From an uncultured Fretibacterium sp. (lineage in GTDB: Bacteria > Synergistota > Synergistia > Synergistales > Aminobacteriaceae), in NCBI RefSeq assembly GCF_938030725.1, contig NZ_CALHIQ010000140.1:1-16723 (forward strand): a DNA stretch of 16,723 nucleotides, read 5' to 3'. The notes under the pieces were generated by a model that was not told where the DNA came from, searched no databases, and saw only the letters and a list, made by a program, of their open reading frames with translations. Positions 6,587 to 14,996 of this stretch are shown piece after piece (the first letter of the stretch is position 1; each line of letters opens with the position of its first letter). The translations under genes were made by a program, and so were the position numbers.

Positions 6587-6591
6587 GTGTC

Positions 6592-9426
6592 CTACGCTCC
6601 TTTGAGGGCCACTGCCCCCTCGATCTCCTGCGCGTACTCCCGCAGGAAACGCGCCGTGTACCCCTTTTTCCGCATCACCTGTTCGGGGGTGCCCTCCGCC
6701 ACGATGCGGCCGCCGCCCTCCCCGCCTTCCGGCCCCAGGTCGATGATGTGGTCCGCCGACAGCAGGACGTCCAGGTTGTGCTCGATGACCACCACCGTGC
6801 TGCCGTTGTCGGCGATGCGGTGGAGGATCTCCATCAGCTTTCTCACGTCCGTGTAGAACAGGCCCGTCGTGGGCTCGTCCAACAGGTAGAGCGTCCGGCT
6901 GCTGAACTTCTTCGACAGCTCCTTCGAGAGCTTCACCCGCTGGGCCTCGCCCCCCGACAGCGTCAGGGCCGACTGCCCAAGGCGGATGTAGCCCAGGCCG
7001 GCGTCCTGAATCAGCCGCAGGCGGCCCGCGATGCGAGGGATGTCTCCGAAGAACTCCGCGGCGTCGTCCACCGTCATGGCCAGGACGTCCGCGATGGACC
7101 GGTCCTTGAAGCGCACCTCCAGCGTTTCGTGATTGTAGCGCGTCCCGCCGCACACCTCGCAGTCCACGTAGATGTCCGGCAGGAAGAGCATGGATATCTT
7201 CATGGACCCTGCGCCGCCGCAGGCCTCGCAGCGGCCGCCCTTCACGTTGAAGCTGAAGCGCCCCGCGTTGTAGCCGCGTATCTTCGCTCCGGGCAGCCCC
7301 GCGTAGAACTCCCGGATCAGGGAGAAGACCCCCGTGTAGGTGGCGGGGTTCGACCGCGGCGTGCGCCCGATGGGGCTCTGATCCACCAACACGACGTTGT
7401 CGAACGCCTCCGCCCCCTCGATGGCCCGGAAGCGGCCCGGACGCTCGCGAAAGTCGCGGTCCAGCCTGCGCCGGAGGCCGCGGTAGAGCACGTCGTAGAG
7501 GAAGCTGCTCTTGCCGGAGCCCGACACGCCGCAGAGACAGGTGAACGCGCCCAGGGGAATCTTGACGTCGATGTTCTTCAGGTTGTGGTGCGCGGCACCC
7601 CGTACCGTGAGCCAGCCCTGGGGCCTCCGCCGCTCGCTCCGCCGCACGATGCCCGAAGCCTCGCCCCGCAGGTAGGGCCCCGTGAGTCCGTTTGAGGCCA
7701 CCACCGCCTCGTAGGACCCGTTCTGCAGCACCTCCCCGCCCAACTCTCCCGCCGCCGGCCCCATCTCGATGAGCGCGTCCGCCGCCTTCATCGTCTCGCG
7801 GTCGTGCTCCACCACCACCACGGTGTTGCCGAGGTCCCGAATGGAGTCCAGAGAGCGCACCAGCCGCTCCGTGTCGCGGGAGTGCAGCCCGATGGTGGGC
7901 TCGTCCAACACGTAGAGCACGCCACTGAGGTTTGAGCCTATCTGTGTCGCCAGGCGGATGCGCTGGCTCTCGCCCCCCGACAGCGTGTCCGCCCGACGAA
8001 GGAGGGTCAAATAGCCCACGCCCACGTCCACCAGGAAGTCCAGCCGCCGGCGTATCTCGCTCAGCACCTGCTCCACGATGCTGGTCTCCGTCCGCCCCAG
8101 GTCCAGCCGGCGCATCCTCAGGGCCAGCTCGTCGATGGGCATGACCATCAGGTCTCCGATGCCGTGACCTCCCACCTTCACGTTCAGGGCCTCCGGGCGC
8201 AGGCGCAGGCCTCCACAGGCCCGGCAGACGTCCTCTTCTCGATAGGCTGCCAGTTCCTCCAGGGTCTTCTCGGACTCCGTGTCCCTCAGCATGGTTTCAA
8301 GCCAGTTGACGACGCCCTCGTAGCGCCCCATGTAGGGCCGCGCGACGCCCCCCTCGTCGAACACCATGGGGACCCGTTCCGCGCCGCTGCCGTTCCAGAT
8401 GAAGCTCCGGACCGCCTCAGGCAGGTCCCCGTACTTCGGCGTCAGGTCCCAGCCGTACTTCTCCGCAAAGAGCCGAATCTTCTTAACGTAGTAGGGCTTC
8501 GTCTTCCATGGGATGATGGCCCCCTCCAGCACGGACCGGTCCGGGTCGATGACCAGGTCCTCGGAGAAGTGCTCGTGGCTGCCCAGGCCGCTGCAGTCGG
8601 GACAGGCGCCGAAGGGGCTGTTGAAGGAGAAGAGGCGCGGCTCGATCTCCGGCATGGCGATGCCGCACTCCGCGCAGGCGTACTTCTCCGTCATCATGTA
8701 CTCCTTCTCCCCCTCGGCGGCGATGAGCACGTATCCGTCCGACTGTCTCATGGCCGCCTCGACGGACTCCGCGATGCGGCTCCGGCGGTCCTCCGCCACG
8801 CGCAGGCGGTCGATGACCACCTCGATGCTGTGGCGCTTCCGCTTGTCCAGGTCGATCTCGTCCTCAAGGTACAGGGTGGCCCCGTCCACGCGCACGCGGG
8901 AGTAGCCCTTCTCGCGGACCTGGGTCAGGAGGTTCTTGAACTCGCCCTTCTTGCCGCGCACCAGCGGCGCGAGGACCTCGATGCGCTGCCCCGCGTCGTT
9001 CTGCAGGATGTGAGCCACGATCTCGTCGATGGAGCGGCGCTCCACCGGCTTCCCGCACTGCGGGCAGTAGGGGACGCCGATGCGGCCGTAGAGCAGGCGG
9101 AAGTAGTCGTAGATCTCCGTCACGGTGCCCACGGTGGAGCGCGGGTTGTGCCCCGTCCCCTTCTGCTCGATGGATATGGCCGGGGAGAGCCCCGTGATCT
9201 CGTCCACGTCCGGCTTCTTCTGGACGCCCAGGAACTGGCGTGCGTAGGCGGACAGGGACTCCACGTAGCGTCGCTGGCCCTCGGCGTAGAGCGTGTCAAA
9301 GGCCAGCGAGGACTTGCCGGAGCCGGAGGGCCCCGTGATCACCACCAGGCTGCCGCGGGGGATGTCCACGCTCACGTTCTTCAGGTTGTGCTCCCGCGCA
9401 CCCCTGATGTGAATACAATCGGTCAA
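6592..9426 (-). CDS. uvrA: Excinuclease ABC subunit A
   Basis: A 944-residue DNA-damage sensor that works as a dimer with UvrB in nucleotide excision repair. Two ABC modules are visible: Walker A GPSGSGKSS at 32-40 and GVSGSGKSS near 633-641; signatures LSGGESQR near 480 and LSGGEAQR near 822; Walker B YVLDEPTIGLH and YLLDEPTTGLF. Both zinc modules are intact: Cys251, Cys254, Cys275, Cys278, and a second CEACGG/CEVCGG pair in the C-terminal half. The D-loop of the second module reads TTGLF (Phe857) where most UvrA have TTGLH. The start is TTG at 9424-9426, with AAGGAG ten bases upstream; it gives MTDCIHIRGAREHNLKNV, the standard UvrA beginning. Longer starts add about 49 residues foreign to the family. 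It is first in the uvrA-rlmB-proC operon. I saw no clear LexA box. Confidence 0.97.
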   Translation of the reverse strand: MTDCIHIRGAREHNLKNVSVDIPRGSLVVITGPSGSGKSSLAFDTLYAEGQRRYVESLSAYARQFLGVQKKPDVDEITGLSPAISIEQKGTGHNPRSTVGTVTEIYDYFRLLYGRIGVPYCPQCGKPVERRSIDEIVAHILQNDAGQRIEVLAPLVRGKKGEFKNLLTQVREKGYSRVRVDGATLYLEDEIDLDKRKRHSIEVVIDRLRVAEDRRSRIAESVEAAMRQSDGYVLIAAEGEKEYMMTEKYACAECGIAMPEIEPRLFSFNSPFGACPDCSGLGSHEHFSEDLVIDPDRSVLEGAIIPWKTKPYYVKKIRLFAEKYGWDLTPKYGDLPEAVRSFIWNGSGAERVPMVFDEGGVARPYMGRYEGVVNWLETMLRDTESEKTLEELAAYREEDVCRACGGLRLRPEALNVKVGGHGIGDLMVMPIDELALRMRRLDLGRTETSIVEQVLSEIRRRLDFLVDVGVGYLTLLRRADTLSGGESQRIRLATQIGSNLSGVLYVLDEPTIGLHSRDTERLVRSLDSIRDLGNTVVVVEHDRETMKAADALIEMGPAAGELGGEVLQNGSYEAVVASNGLTGPYLRGEASGIVRRSERRRPQGWLTVRGAAHHNLKNIDVKIPLGAFTCLCGVSGSGKSSFLYDVLYRGLRRRLDRDFRERPGRFRAIEGAEAFDNVVLVDQSPIGRTPRSNPATYTGVFSLIREFYAGLPGAKIRGYNAGRFSFNVKGGRCEACGGAGSMKISMLFLPDIYVDCEVCGGTRYNHETLEVRFKDRSIADVLAMTVDDAAEFFGDIPRIAGRLRLIQDAGLGYIRLGQSALTLSGGEAQRVKLSKELSKKFSSRTLYLLDEPTTGLFYTDVRKLMEILHRIADNGSTVVVIEHNLDVLLSADHIIDLGPEGGEGGGRIVAEGTPEQVMRKKGYTARFLREYAQEIEGAVALKGA

Positions 9427-9494
9427 AAGATGTTTTCTCCTTCGTTCGCTACCGCTCGGCACCTCTCCGGCGCACCGGGGACTGCCGAATGCGA

Positions 9495-9500
9495 TATAAT
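9495..9500 (+). promoter_or_regulatory. Perfect TATAAT box, candidate -10 for the MscS gene
   Basis: TATAAT at 9495-9500 is a perfect -10 hexamer, but no recognisable -35 lies 16-18 bases upstream (around 9472-9478 the sequence is GC-rich) and there is no TG extension. If used, the leader before the MscS ATG would be about 120 bases. Confidence 0.3.
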
Positions 9501-9551
9501 CTTCAACGGGTTTCAACCCCTCGATGGGGCGTCCCCTCACGTTCACCGCGT

Positions 9552-9560
9552 ATTCTATCA
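9552..9560 (-). promoter_or_regulatory. Extended -10 promoter candidate for uvrA operon
   Basis: On the minus strand TGATAGAAT (complement of 9552-9560) is an extended -10 (TG, one base, TAGAAT; 5 of 6). The -35 region is poor. It would start transcription about 120 bases before the uvrA TTG. Confidence 0.35.
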
Positions 9561-9573
9561 TGAAGCACGGCAC

Positions 9574-9601
9574 GGGATGAGGGCCAGCGGCGCCTCATCC
9601 C
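9574..9601. other. 9-bp inverted repeat GGGATGAGG/CCTCATCCC
   Basis: Perfect arms at 9574-9582 and 9593-9601 around a 10-base spacer, between the divergent uvrA and MscS genes. It lies directly upstream of the uvrA -10 candidate, in its -35 region, and about 30 bases before the MscS start. It could be an operator or a hairpin in the MscS leader. A 7-base direct repeat CGAATCG follows at 9601-9607 and 9609-9615. Confidence 0.4.
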
Positions 9602-9629
9602 GAATCGTCGAATCGAAAGAGGTGAGGAC

Positions 9630-11891
9630 ATGACGTCAGGACGCCCCGGCGCACCGGCCGGGAAGCTTCTCCTCATGCTCCTCCTGGCGCTGACGCCGCT
9701 CCTCCGGCCCACGGCGGCCGGCGCAGCGGACGACTGGACGCCCCCTACGGACGTCGTTCAGGCACAGGAGGAGATCAGCAGGGACATTGCACAGCGTCAG
9801 GCTGCCGTCGAGGCGGCGCTGGGCGACGAAAAGCTGACGAGCATCGACATCGCCGCGCGCATGAAGCAGCTTGACGGGCTAGCCGCGACGGCCTCCGAGG
9901 ACGCGGCGGGCTGGGGCTTCAGCGCGGAGCAGCGCGAGCAGTACGCGCGCCTCCTCTCCGACCTGAGCATGGACTGGTCCGCCTACGGCTCCATGCTCCA
10001 GAGCCAGCCGCCCCGGGCCACAGACGCTTCAGAGCTCCCTGCATCGCAAGACCTCGCGGCAGCAGCCGACGTCGACTTCAGCGACGGCCTCCTGATGCGT
10101 ATCCAGAAGGCGACCAACGAATTGGACGTGCAGATGTTCTACCTGCAGTCCAAGCTTGGCGTGCTCAAGCTGAGCCAGTCGGACATCGAGAGCCTGGAGG
10201 GCGGTGCGGTGGCCGACGACGGCTCCCCGACGCCGCCGAAGCTTCAGGAGCTGAAGCTGGAGTTGGCCCGCGTGAGGATGGCGGCCTCATGGGCCCAGGT
10301 CCTGGCCGCAAAGCAGATCTGCGACGCGAACGTCGCGCTCATCCGGGACATGAGGGCGCAGCTGGCCTCCGTCAAGGGGCGGCTCACCTTCCCGGAGGCC
10401 CTGCTCAACGCCCACATCGCCAGCCTGGACCGGGAGATCGACGAAACGGCGGCGCAGCTTGAGAACGGCCGGGGCATGCTGCTGAGCGCGGCCTCCGACC
10501 TGACGAAGGCCTACGCCGCTATGAAGTCGGCCGACGTTCTGCCCCTCACCGCTGCCTCTTCGCGCTACCTGGAGCGCAAGACCAACATGAACAAGCTGGA
10601 GTACTCGGCCATCTTCCTGGAGGACAAGGTCCGCTGTCTGCGGGAGGCGCAGGAGCTGTGGCGGAAGCGCTACAAGCTCTTTCACAACCAGGTTTCCGGC
10701 CAGGATATCTGGCAATACCGCAGCGACGCCAGGAGCAGGATCGCCGAGCTGGAACGCCAGCTCGAGGCCGTCCAATTGATGAAGAGTGAGCTTCAGCGCA
10801 GCATCGCCACGATGACCGCCCAGGCGGAAGGGACCGACGGTCGGACCCGGCAGAACCTCGGCCAGGCCCTCCAGAACGCGAAGGACACCGTCACCAACGT
10901 CCTGAACCTCTACTCCTCCCTGATCCCGAACCAGATCTTCCTGCTGCAGACGTTCTACGACGAGGCCAGCGAAAAGCTCAACGCCGTGCGCATCGCGGAG
11001 AAGGTCGGCAGCTTCGGCAAGGCCACGGTCATGGACTTCCTCAACACGAAGCTCTGGGAGGGCGAGGGCTACGCCGTCACCGTCATCAAGCTGATCACCG
11101 CCCTCCTGGTGTTCGTTTCAAGCTTCTTCCTGAGCTCCTGGGGGAGCCGGTGGATCCAGCGGTGGATCCTCTACAGCCTCCCCTCAAAGACCACGGCGGC
11201 CGGCGCAGCGCAGCGCATCGTCTTCTACGTCCTGTGGTTCGCCTTTGTCCTCATCGCCCTGCAGATCGTCAACATCCCCCTGACGGCCTTCGCGTTCCTG
11301 GGCGGCGCGATAGCGGTGGCCATTGGATTTGGAGCCCAAAACCTCTTCAATAACCTCATCAGCGGCTTCATCCTCATCTTCAGTCGGCCCTTCAAGGTGG
11401 GAGACATCATCGAGGTTGACGGCACCAATGGGATCGTCGAGGACATCGGCTCCCGCTCCACGCGCATCCGCACCTGGGAGAGCTTCGACGTCATCGTGCC
11501 CAACCGCTATCTGCTGGAGAACCGCGTCACGAACTGGACGGGCAGCGACGTGAAGAAGCGCGAGGTGCTGAAGGTTCAGGTAGCTTATGGCACGGACACG
11601 CGCCGCGTGGAGGAGCTCCTGATGAAGGTCATCCGGGACCACAGCAAGGCGCTGAAGGACCCGGCTCCCTTCGTGCTGTTCCGGGACTTCGGGGCGGGCA
11701 GCCTGGAGTTCGAGATGTACTACTGGGTGGACCTGATGGCGGCCTCCACGATGAAGGTGGCAAGCGACATGCGGCATCACATCGCCTCCCTGTTCCGGCA
11801 GGAGGGCATCGAGATCCCCTTTCCCCGCACGGACGTGTACCTCGTCCCGCCCGTCGGAGGATCGGAAACGCAGGGCACGCTCGACCCGTGA
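9630..11891 (+). CDS. Large MscS-family mechanosensitive ion channel
   Basis: A 753-residue tension-gated channel releasing solutes on hypo-osmotic shock. A signal peptide (LLLMLLLALTPLL, Ala-rich cleavage region near 30-33) precedes about 440 extracytoplasmic residues that look helical and coiled-coil-like (for example QEEISRDIAQRQAAVEAAL and RIAELERQLEAVQ). Three membrane helices follow near 478-500, 527-550 and 552-585. The last is the pore helix, running AIAVAIGFGAQNLFNNLISG into FSRPFKVGDIIEVDG, the most conserved MscS stretch. The beta domain (IRTWESFDVIVPNRYLLEN) and C-terminal alpha/beta domain complete it. It is much larger than E. coli MscS (286 residues) but has fewer membrane helices than MscK or YbdG-like forms. 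ATG at 9630 follows GAGGTGAGG closely. It is a single gene ending in a hairpin. Confidence 0.93.
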   Translation: MTSGRPGAPAGKLLLMLLLALTPLLRPTAAGAADDWTPPTDVVQAQEEISRDIAQRQAAVEAALGDEKLTSIDIAARMKQLDGLAATASEDAAGWGFSAEQREQYARLLSDLSMDWSAYGSMLQSQPPRATDASELPASQDLAAAADVDFSDGLLMRIQKATNELDVQMFYLQSKLGVLKLSQSDIESLEGGAVADDGSPTPPKLQELKLELARVRMAASWAQVLAAKQICDANVALIRDMRAQLASVKGRLTFPEALLNAHIASLDREIDETAAQLENGRGMLLSAASDLTKAYAAMKSADVLPLTAASSRYLERKTNMNKLEYSAIFLEDKVRCLREAQELWRKRYKLFHNQVSGQDIWQYRSDARSRIAELERQLEAVQLMKSELQRSIATMTAQAEGTDGRTRQNLGQALQNAKDTVTNVLNLYSSLIPNQIFLLQTFYDEASEKLNAVRIAEKVGSFGKATVMDFLNTKLWEGEGYAVTVIKLITALLVFVSSFFLSSWGSRWIQRWILYSLPSKTTAAGAAQRIVFYVLWFAFVLIALQIVNIPLTAFAFLGGAIAVAIGFGAQNLFNNLISGFILIFSRPFKVGDIIEVDGTNGIVEDIGSRSTRIRTWESFDVIVPNRYLLENRVTNWTGSDVKKREVLKVQVAYGTDTRRVEELLMKVIRDHSKALKDPAPFVLFRDFGAGSLEFEMYYWVDLMAASTMKVASDMRHHIASLFRQEGIEIPFPRTDVYLVPPVGGSETQGTLDP

Positions 11892-11896
11892 CGCAC

Positions 11897-11929
11897 GAAG
11901 GGGGCGGCCGTTTGACGGCCGCCTCCTTC
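11897..11929 (+). terminator. 14-bp hairpin terminator after the MscS gene
   Basis: GAAGGGGGCGGCCG at 11897-11910 pairs with CGGCCGCCTCCTTC at 11916-11929 (one G-U pair) around the loop TTTGA, starting 6 bases after the stop codon. The tail is ATATTCCCTTCATATT, only weakly T-rich. The tail also carries a small tandem repeat of CTTCATATTC (from 11925). The gene facing it ends at 11976, so the hairpin may serve both directions. Confidence 0.7.
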
Positions 11930-11975
11930 ATATTCCCTTCATATTCACCAAATCTCTGCCGCGTCCGGCGGCGCC

Positions 11976-13409
11976 CTACAGCCCCAGCAGCACCGCCGCT
12001 GCGATGCCTATGGCCTGCATCAGGAGCCCGATCCCGAACAGCGGGAGGAAGAACTTATACCACTTGTTCAGGGGGATGTGGGCGATCGCGCAGATGATGG
12101 GGATGTCCGCCGTGGGCCACATGACGTTGGAGAGGCCGTCGCCGAACTGAAACGCCAACACGGCCACCTGACGGCTGATGCCCAGGAGGTCCGCCAGCGG
12201 CGCCATGATGGGCATGGTGACGACCGCCTGCCCGCTGCCGGAGGGGATGAAGAAGTTGATGAGGTTCTGCACCACCAGCATCCCCTCAGCCGCCAGCCAC
12301 TTGGGCAGGACGGAGAGCGGCAGGGAGCAGTAGTAGGCCACCGTGTCGATGATGTGCCCCTTCTGCAGGATCACCAGCATCGTGCGCCCGAAGGCGATGA
12401 GGAGGCACCCGGCGGCTATGTCGCAGAAGCCGTCCGCGAAGGCCTTCGCCGTGCCATTGATCCCCAGGCCGCCCACCATTCCGCCCAGGATGCCCATGAG
12501 CACAAAGAGCGCGCCCAGCTCGTTGAAGTACCAGCCCTGAGCGATGACGCCCCACATCAGGACGCCCACGGCCCCCAGGCAGATGAGGCACACCAGCTTA
12601 TACCGCAGGGTGAACTTCATGGAAACGAGCTCGTCGTGGTCCATGTGGAGCTCTCCCATGTCCACGTCCCGGAGGAGGCTCTGCGTCGGGTCCGCCTTGA
12701 CGCGGGCCGCGTAGCGCGCAATGTAGAGCGCCGACACCGCGAAGAACGACAGGCTGAGGACCAGCCGGAAGGGCCAGCCGGAGAGCAGGGGCAGCTCCGC
12801 GCACTTCTGGGCAAGGATCACGGTGAAAGGGTTCATGATGGCCGCGGAGTAGCCCATCCCCACCCCCACGGCCACCGTGGCCGCGCCGACCATCCCGTCA
12901 TAGCCCATGGCGATGGCCATGCCCACGAACAGCGGCAGGAAGCCGAAGCTCTCCTCGAACATGCCGAAGATCGACGCGCAGAAGCCGAAGACGAACAGAA
13001 AGAAGGGCATGATGTAACGGCGCTGGCTCTCCCCGAAGGCCCGGAGCATGGCCCCCACCGCCGCGTGCAGCGCCTTCGTCCTCAGCACCACGTACCAGGA
13101 GGTGTAGGCGAAGAACACGAACCCCACCACGTCCGCTCCTTCGATGAACCCCTCCATGTACGCGATGAAGAGCCCGAAGAAGGACACGGGCGTCTGCTCC
13201 ACCGTCTTAAAGGTGCCGGGCACGACGACGTTTCGCCCCACCGCCTCGTTGAGCACGCGGTCGAACTCGCCGGCGGGCAGCAGCCAGGTGCCGACGACGG
13301 CCAGGACGGCGAGGAAGAAGAGGATCGCGTAGGTGTGAGGCGCCGTGACCCTCTCAAGAAAGGACGGCCCCCGTTCGCCCCGTTCCAGCTCCAGCCTCTC
13401 ATCCATCAT
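11976..13409 (-). CDS. YfcC/DcuC-superfamily membrane carrier
   Basis: A 477-residue inner-membrane transporter of the C4-dicarboxylate carrier superfamily, YfcC type. It has about twelve or more hydrophobic segments in two halves. The first starts at HTYAILFFLAVLAVVGTWLL and has the GMFEESFGFLPLFVGM motif near 155. The second half contains LINFFIPSGSGQAVVTMPIM near 380-400 and FQFGDGLSNVMWPT, both highly conserved in YfcC-like proteins. A soluble loop (DPTQSLLRDVDMGELHMDHDE) separates them. YfcC proteins are often labelled dicarboxylate carriers, but their substrates are mostly unproven; amino acids or small peptides are likely here because pepD is directly upstream in the same operon (55-base gap). 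The start is the first ATG of an ATGATG pair (13407-13409), five bases after AAGGGGG. A GTG five codons earlier overlaps that site. Confidence 0.9.
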   Translation of the reverse strand: MMDERLELERGERGPSFLERVTAPHTYAILFFLAVLAVVGTWLLPAGEFDRVLNEAVGRNVVVPGTFKTVEQTPVSFFGLFIAYMEGFIEGADVVGFVFFAYTSWYVVLRTKALHAAVGAMLRAFGESQRRYIMPFFLFVFGFCASIFGMFEESFGFLPLFVGMAIAMGYDGMVGAATVAVGVGMGYSAAIMNPFTVILAQKCAELPLLSGWPFRLVLSLSFFAVSALYIARYAARVKADPTQSLLRDVDMGELHMDHDELVSMKFTLRYKLVCLICLGAVGVLMWGVIAQGWYFNELGALFVLMGILGGMVGGLGINGTAKAFADGFCDIAAGCLLIAFGRTMLVILQKGHIIDTVAYYCSLPLSVLPKWLAAEGMLVVQNLINFFIPSGSGQAVVTMPIMAPLADLLGISRQVAVLAFQFGDGLSNVMWPTADIPIICAIAHIPLNKWYKFFLPLFGIGLLMQAIGIAAAVLLGL

Positions 13410-13442
13410 AAAATCCCCCTTCACATAAGTATTTGTAGAATT

Positions 13443-13458
13443 GCCCGGCCTGCCGGGC
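13443..13458 (-). other. Small GC hairpin between pepD and the carrier gene
   Basis: GCCCGG at 13443-13448 pairs with CCGGGC at 13453-13458 around a 4-base loop. On the minus strand it sits just after the pepD stop, followed by AATTCT and then the ribosome site of the carrier gene. It may act as a partial terminator or an RNA-stabilising element tuning carrier expression relative to pepD. Confidence 0.4.
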
Positions 13459-13464
13459 CTTGCC

Positions 13465-14910
13465 TCAATTCACGCTCGACAACACGCGGCGGAGGTACTG
13501 GTGCGTCCTCCGGACGGACTGGACGCTCACCCGCTCGGAGGGCGAATGGAAGCTCCAGGCGTTCGGCCCGATAGCCACGGCGTCGAGGTCCGGCCTCTGC
13601 TGAAGCAGACACCCCACCTCGATCCCCGCATGGGCCGTCAGGACCCGCGGCGCAGCGCCAAAGAGTGCCTCATAGGCCCCGACGCACAGCTCCCGCAGGG
13701 GCGACCGGGGGCGGAACTCCCACCCCGGATAGAGGTCGCCGCACCGACAACTCCCGCCCAACAGCCCCGCAAGGCGCTCCATCCGCTGGTAGAGGTACGT
13801 CCTCAGGCTGTCCCGCGCCGACCGCAGCTCAAGGGTCAGGCGCAGTTCCCGGCCGTCGAAACGAACCTCCCCCAGGTTGTCCGACGTGTCCACCAACCCC
13901 TCCAGCATCTCGTTCATCTGAAAGATTCCGTCCGGCGTCAGGACCAGGGCGGAGATCACAGGTCCTAGCTCCGCGGCGGCCGGCGGGGCCTCCGGCTCCC
14001 GCTCCAACGTCACGCGCACCTCGTCCCCCGACACGGCCAGCTCGTGGCGCATGTCCTCCCTGAGCGCGGCCAGGTCCCCCCTGAGCGCGGACTCCTCCGT
14101 GGGATTCAGACAGACGACGGCCTCCGCATCCCTGGGGATGGCCAGGCGAAAGCTGCCGCCGCGGATGGAGGCCAGGCGCGCCCCTCGGCGCTCCGCAGCA
14201 ATCAAGAGGCGCGCCAGCAGGACGTTGGCGTTCCCGCGCCCGCGGTGGATGTCCTCGCCAGAGTGCCCGCCCCGCAGCCCGGACACAGCCAGGCGATAGG
14301 CTGTGAACCCCGGCGGAAGGGGCTCCGCCGTCATGGGAAGGCAGAGGTCCACCCTCATGCCGCCGCAGCTGCCGCACAGCAGGGAATCGTCCTCCGCGTG
14401 GTCCAGGTTGATGAGGAAGTGCGAACGGATCTTCCCCGCGTCGAAGTTCAGCGCGCCGCTGAAGTCCGTTTCCTCCGCGACGGTGAAGAGAGCCTCAAGG
14501 GCCGGGTGCTCCAGCGAGTCATCCTGAAGCAGCTCCATGGCCATGGCCACGCCGATGCCGTCATCCGCCCCCAGCGTGGTGCGGCCTCCCGTGGACAGCA
14601 AATCCCCCTCCAGAACCCATTCAATGGGGTCCCGCGCGAAGTCGTGCTCGACGCCCGGCGCCTTCTCGCACACCATGTCCAGATGCGCCTGGAGCAGGAC
14701 GCCCGGCGCCGCCTCCCGGCCCGGCGTGGCGGTCTTGCGGACGAGGACGTTGTTCACCGCGTCCCGCTCCGCCTCAAGCCCCAGGCCCTTCGCCCAGGCC
14801 AGCACGTGGTCGCTCAGCGCCCTCTCGTTTCCGCTGCCGTGCGGGATCTGGCAGATATCGTAAAAGTGCCGAAACACCGGCTTACGCCTCAGCGCGTCCA
14901 ACGTCATCAT
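13465..14910 (-). CDS. pepD: Aminoacyl-histidine dipeptidase (PepD-type, M20C metallopeptidase)
   Basis: A 481-residue cytoplasmic two-metal peptidase that splits dipeptides, classically Xaa-His dipeptides such as carnosine. The metal-site residues are all recognisable: His76 and Asp78 in LLQAHLDMV, Asp116 in TLGADDGIG, catalytic/metal pair Glu146-Glu147 in VAEETDFSGA, Asp170 in LINLDHAEDD and His455 in FHSPSERVSV. The dimerisation lid domain follows GLRGGHSGEDIHRGRGNAN. The length fits E. coli PepD (485). The start is the first ATG (14908-14910), just after GGAAGGG. A TTG one codon earlier and an ATG one codon later are alternatives. It is the first gene of an operon with the YfcC-like carrier, driven by a strong TTGACA promoter, which points to a role in peptide use. 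Confidence 0.94.
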   Translation of the reverse strand: MMTLDALRRKPVFRHFYDICQIPHGSGNERALSDHVLAWAKGLGLEAERDAVNNVLVRKTATPGREAAPGVLLQAHLDMVCEKAPGVEHDFARDPIEWVLEGDLLSTGGRTTLGADDGIGVAMAMELLQDDSLEHPALEALFTVAEETDFSGALNFDAGKIRSHFLINLDHAEDDSLLCGSCGGMRVDLCLPMTAEPLPPGFTAYRLAVSGLRGGHSGEDIHRGRGNANVLLARLLIAAERRGARLASIRGGSFRLAIPRDAEAVVCLNPTEESALRGDLAALREDMRHELAVSGDEVRVTLEREPEAPPAAAELGPVISALVLTPDGIFQMNEMLEGLVDTSDNLGEVRFDGRELRLTLELRSARDSLRTYLYQRMERLAGLLGGSCRCGDLYPGWEFRPRSPLRELCVGAYEALFGAAPRVLTAHAGIEVGCLLQQRPDLDAVAIGPNAWSFHSPSERVSVQSVRRTHQYLRRVLSSVN

Positions 14911-14969
14911 CAACCCTTCCTTGCAGCCCCGTTTTATTACTGCGACATACTAAATAACAATAGCAATAC

Positions 14970-14996
14970 TTTATAACCGGACAGACCTTTTGTCAA
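14970..14996 (-). promoter_or_regulatory. Strong promoter of the pepD operon
   Basis: On the minus strand a perfect -35 TTGACA (complement of 14991-14996) is followed after 15 bases by TATAAA (complement of 14970-14975). With a 17-base spacer the -10 would be TAAAGT. A second perfect TTGACA lies 23 bases upstream (complement of 15014-15019). The start is about 55 bases before the pepD ATG, in an AT-rich stretch with three tandem TATTG-like hexamers (14951-14969). Confidence 0.65.

Noticed and set aside
9427..9573. Longer uvrA start adding about 49 residues (MPCFMIEYAV...)
   Set aside because: The extension does not resemble UvrA and covers the promoter region, while the TTG at 9424-9426 has a good SD and gives the canonical UvrA start.
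9427..9629. LexA/SOS box upstream of uvrA
   Set aside because: I looked for GAAC-N4-GTTC and CTG-N10-CAG type sites and found no convincing match.
8164..9633. 489-codon plus-strand frame opposite uvrA
   Set aside because: It is antisense to uvrA; its peptide is His/Leu/Val/Arg-biased with no recognisable domain.
11925..11947. Short tandem CTTCATATTC repeat after the MscS terminator
   Set aside because: Only two copies, each about ten bases, in the terminator tail; probably local slippage.
12078..13574. 498-codon plus-strand frame opposite the YfcC-like carrier
   Set aside because: It is antisense to a clear membrane carrier and is dominated by His, Glu, Arg and Gly, typical of reverse-complemented hydrophobic codons.
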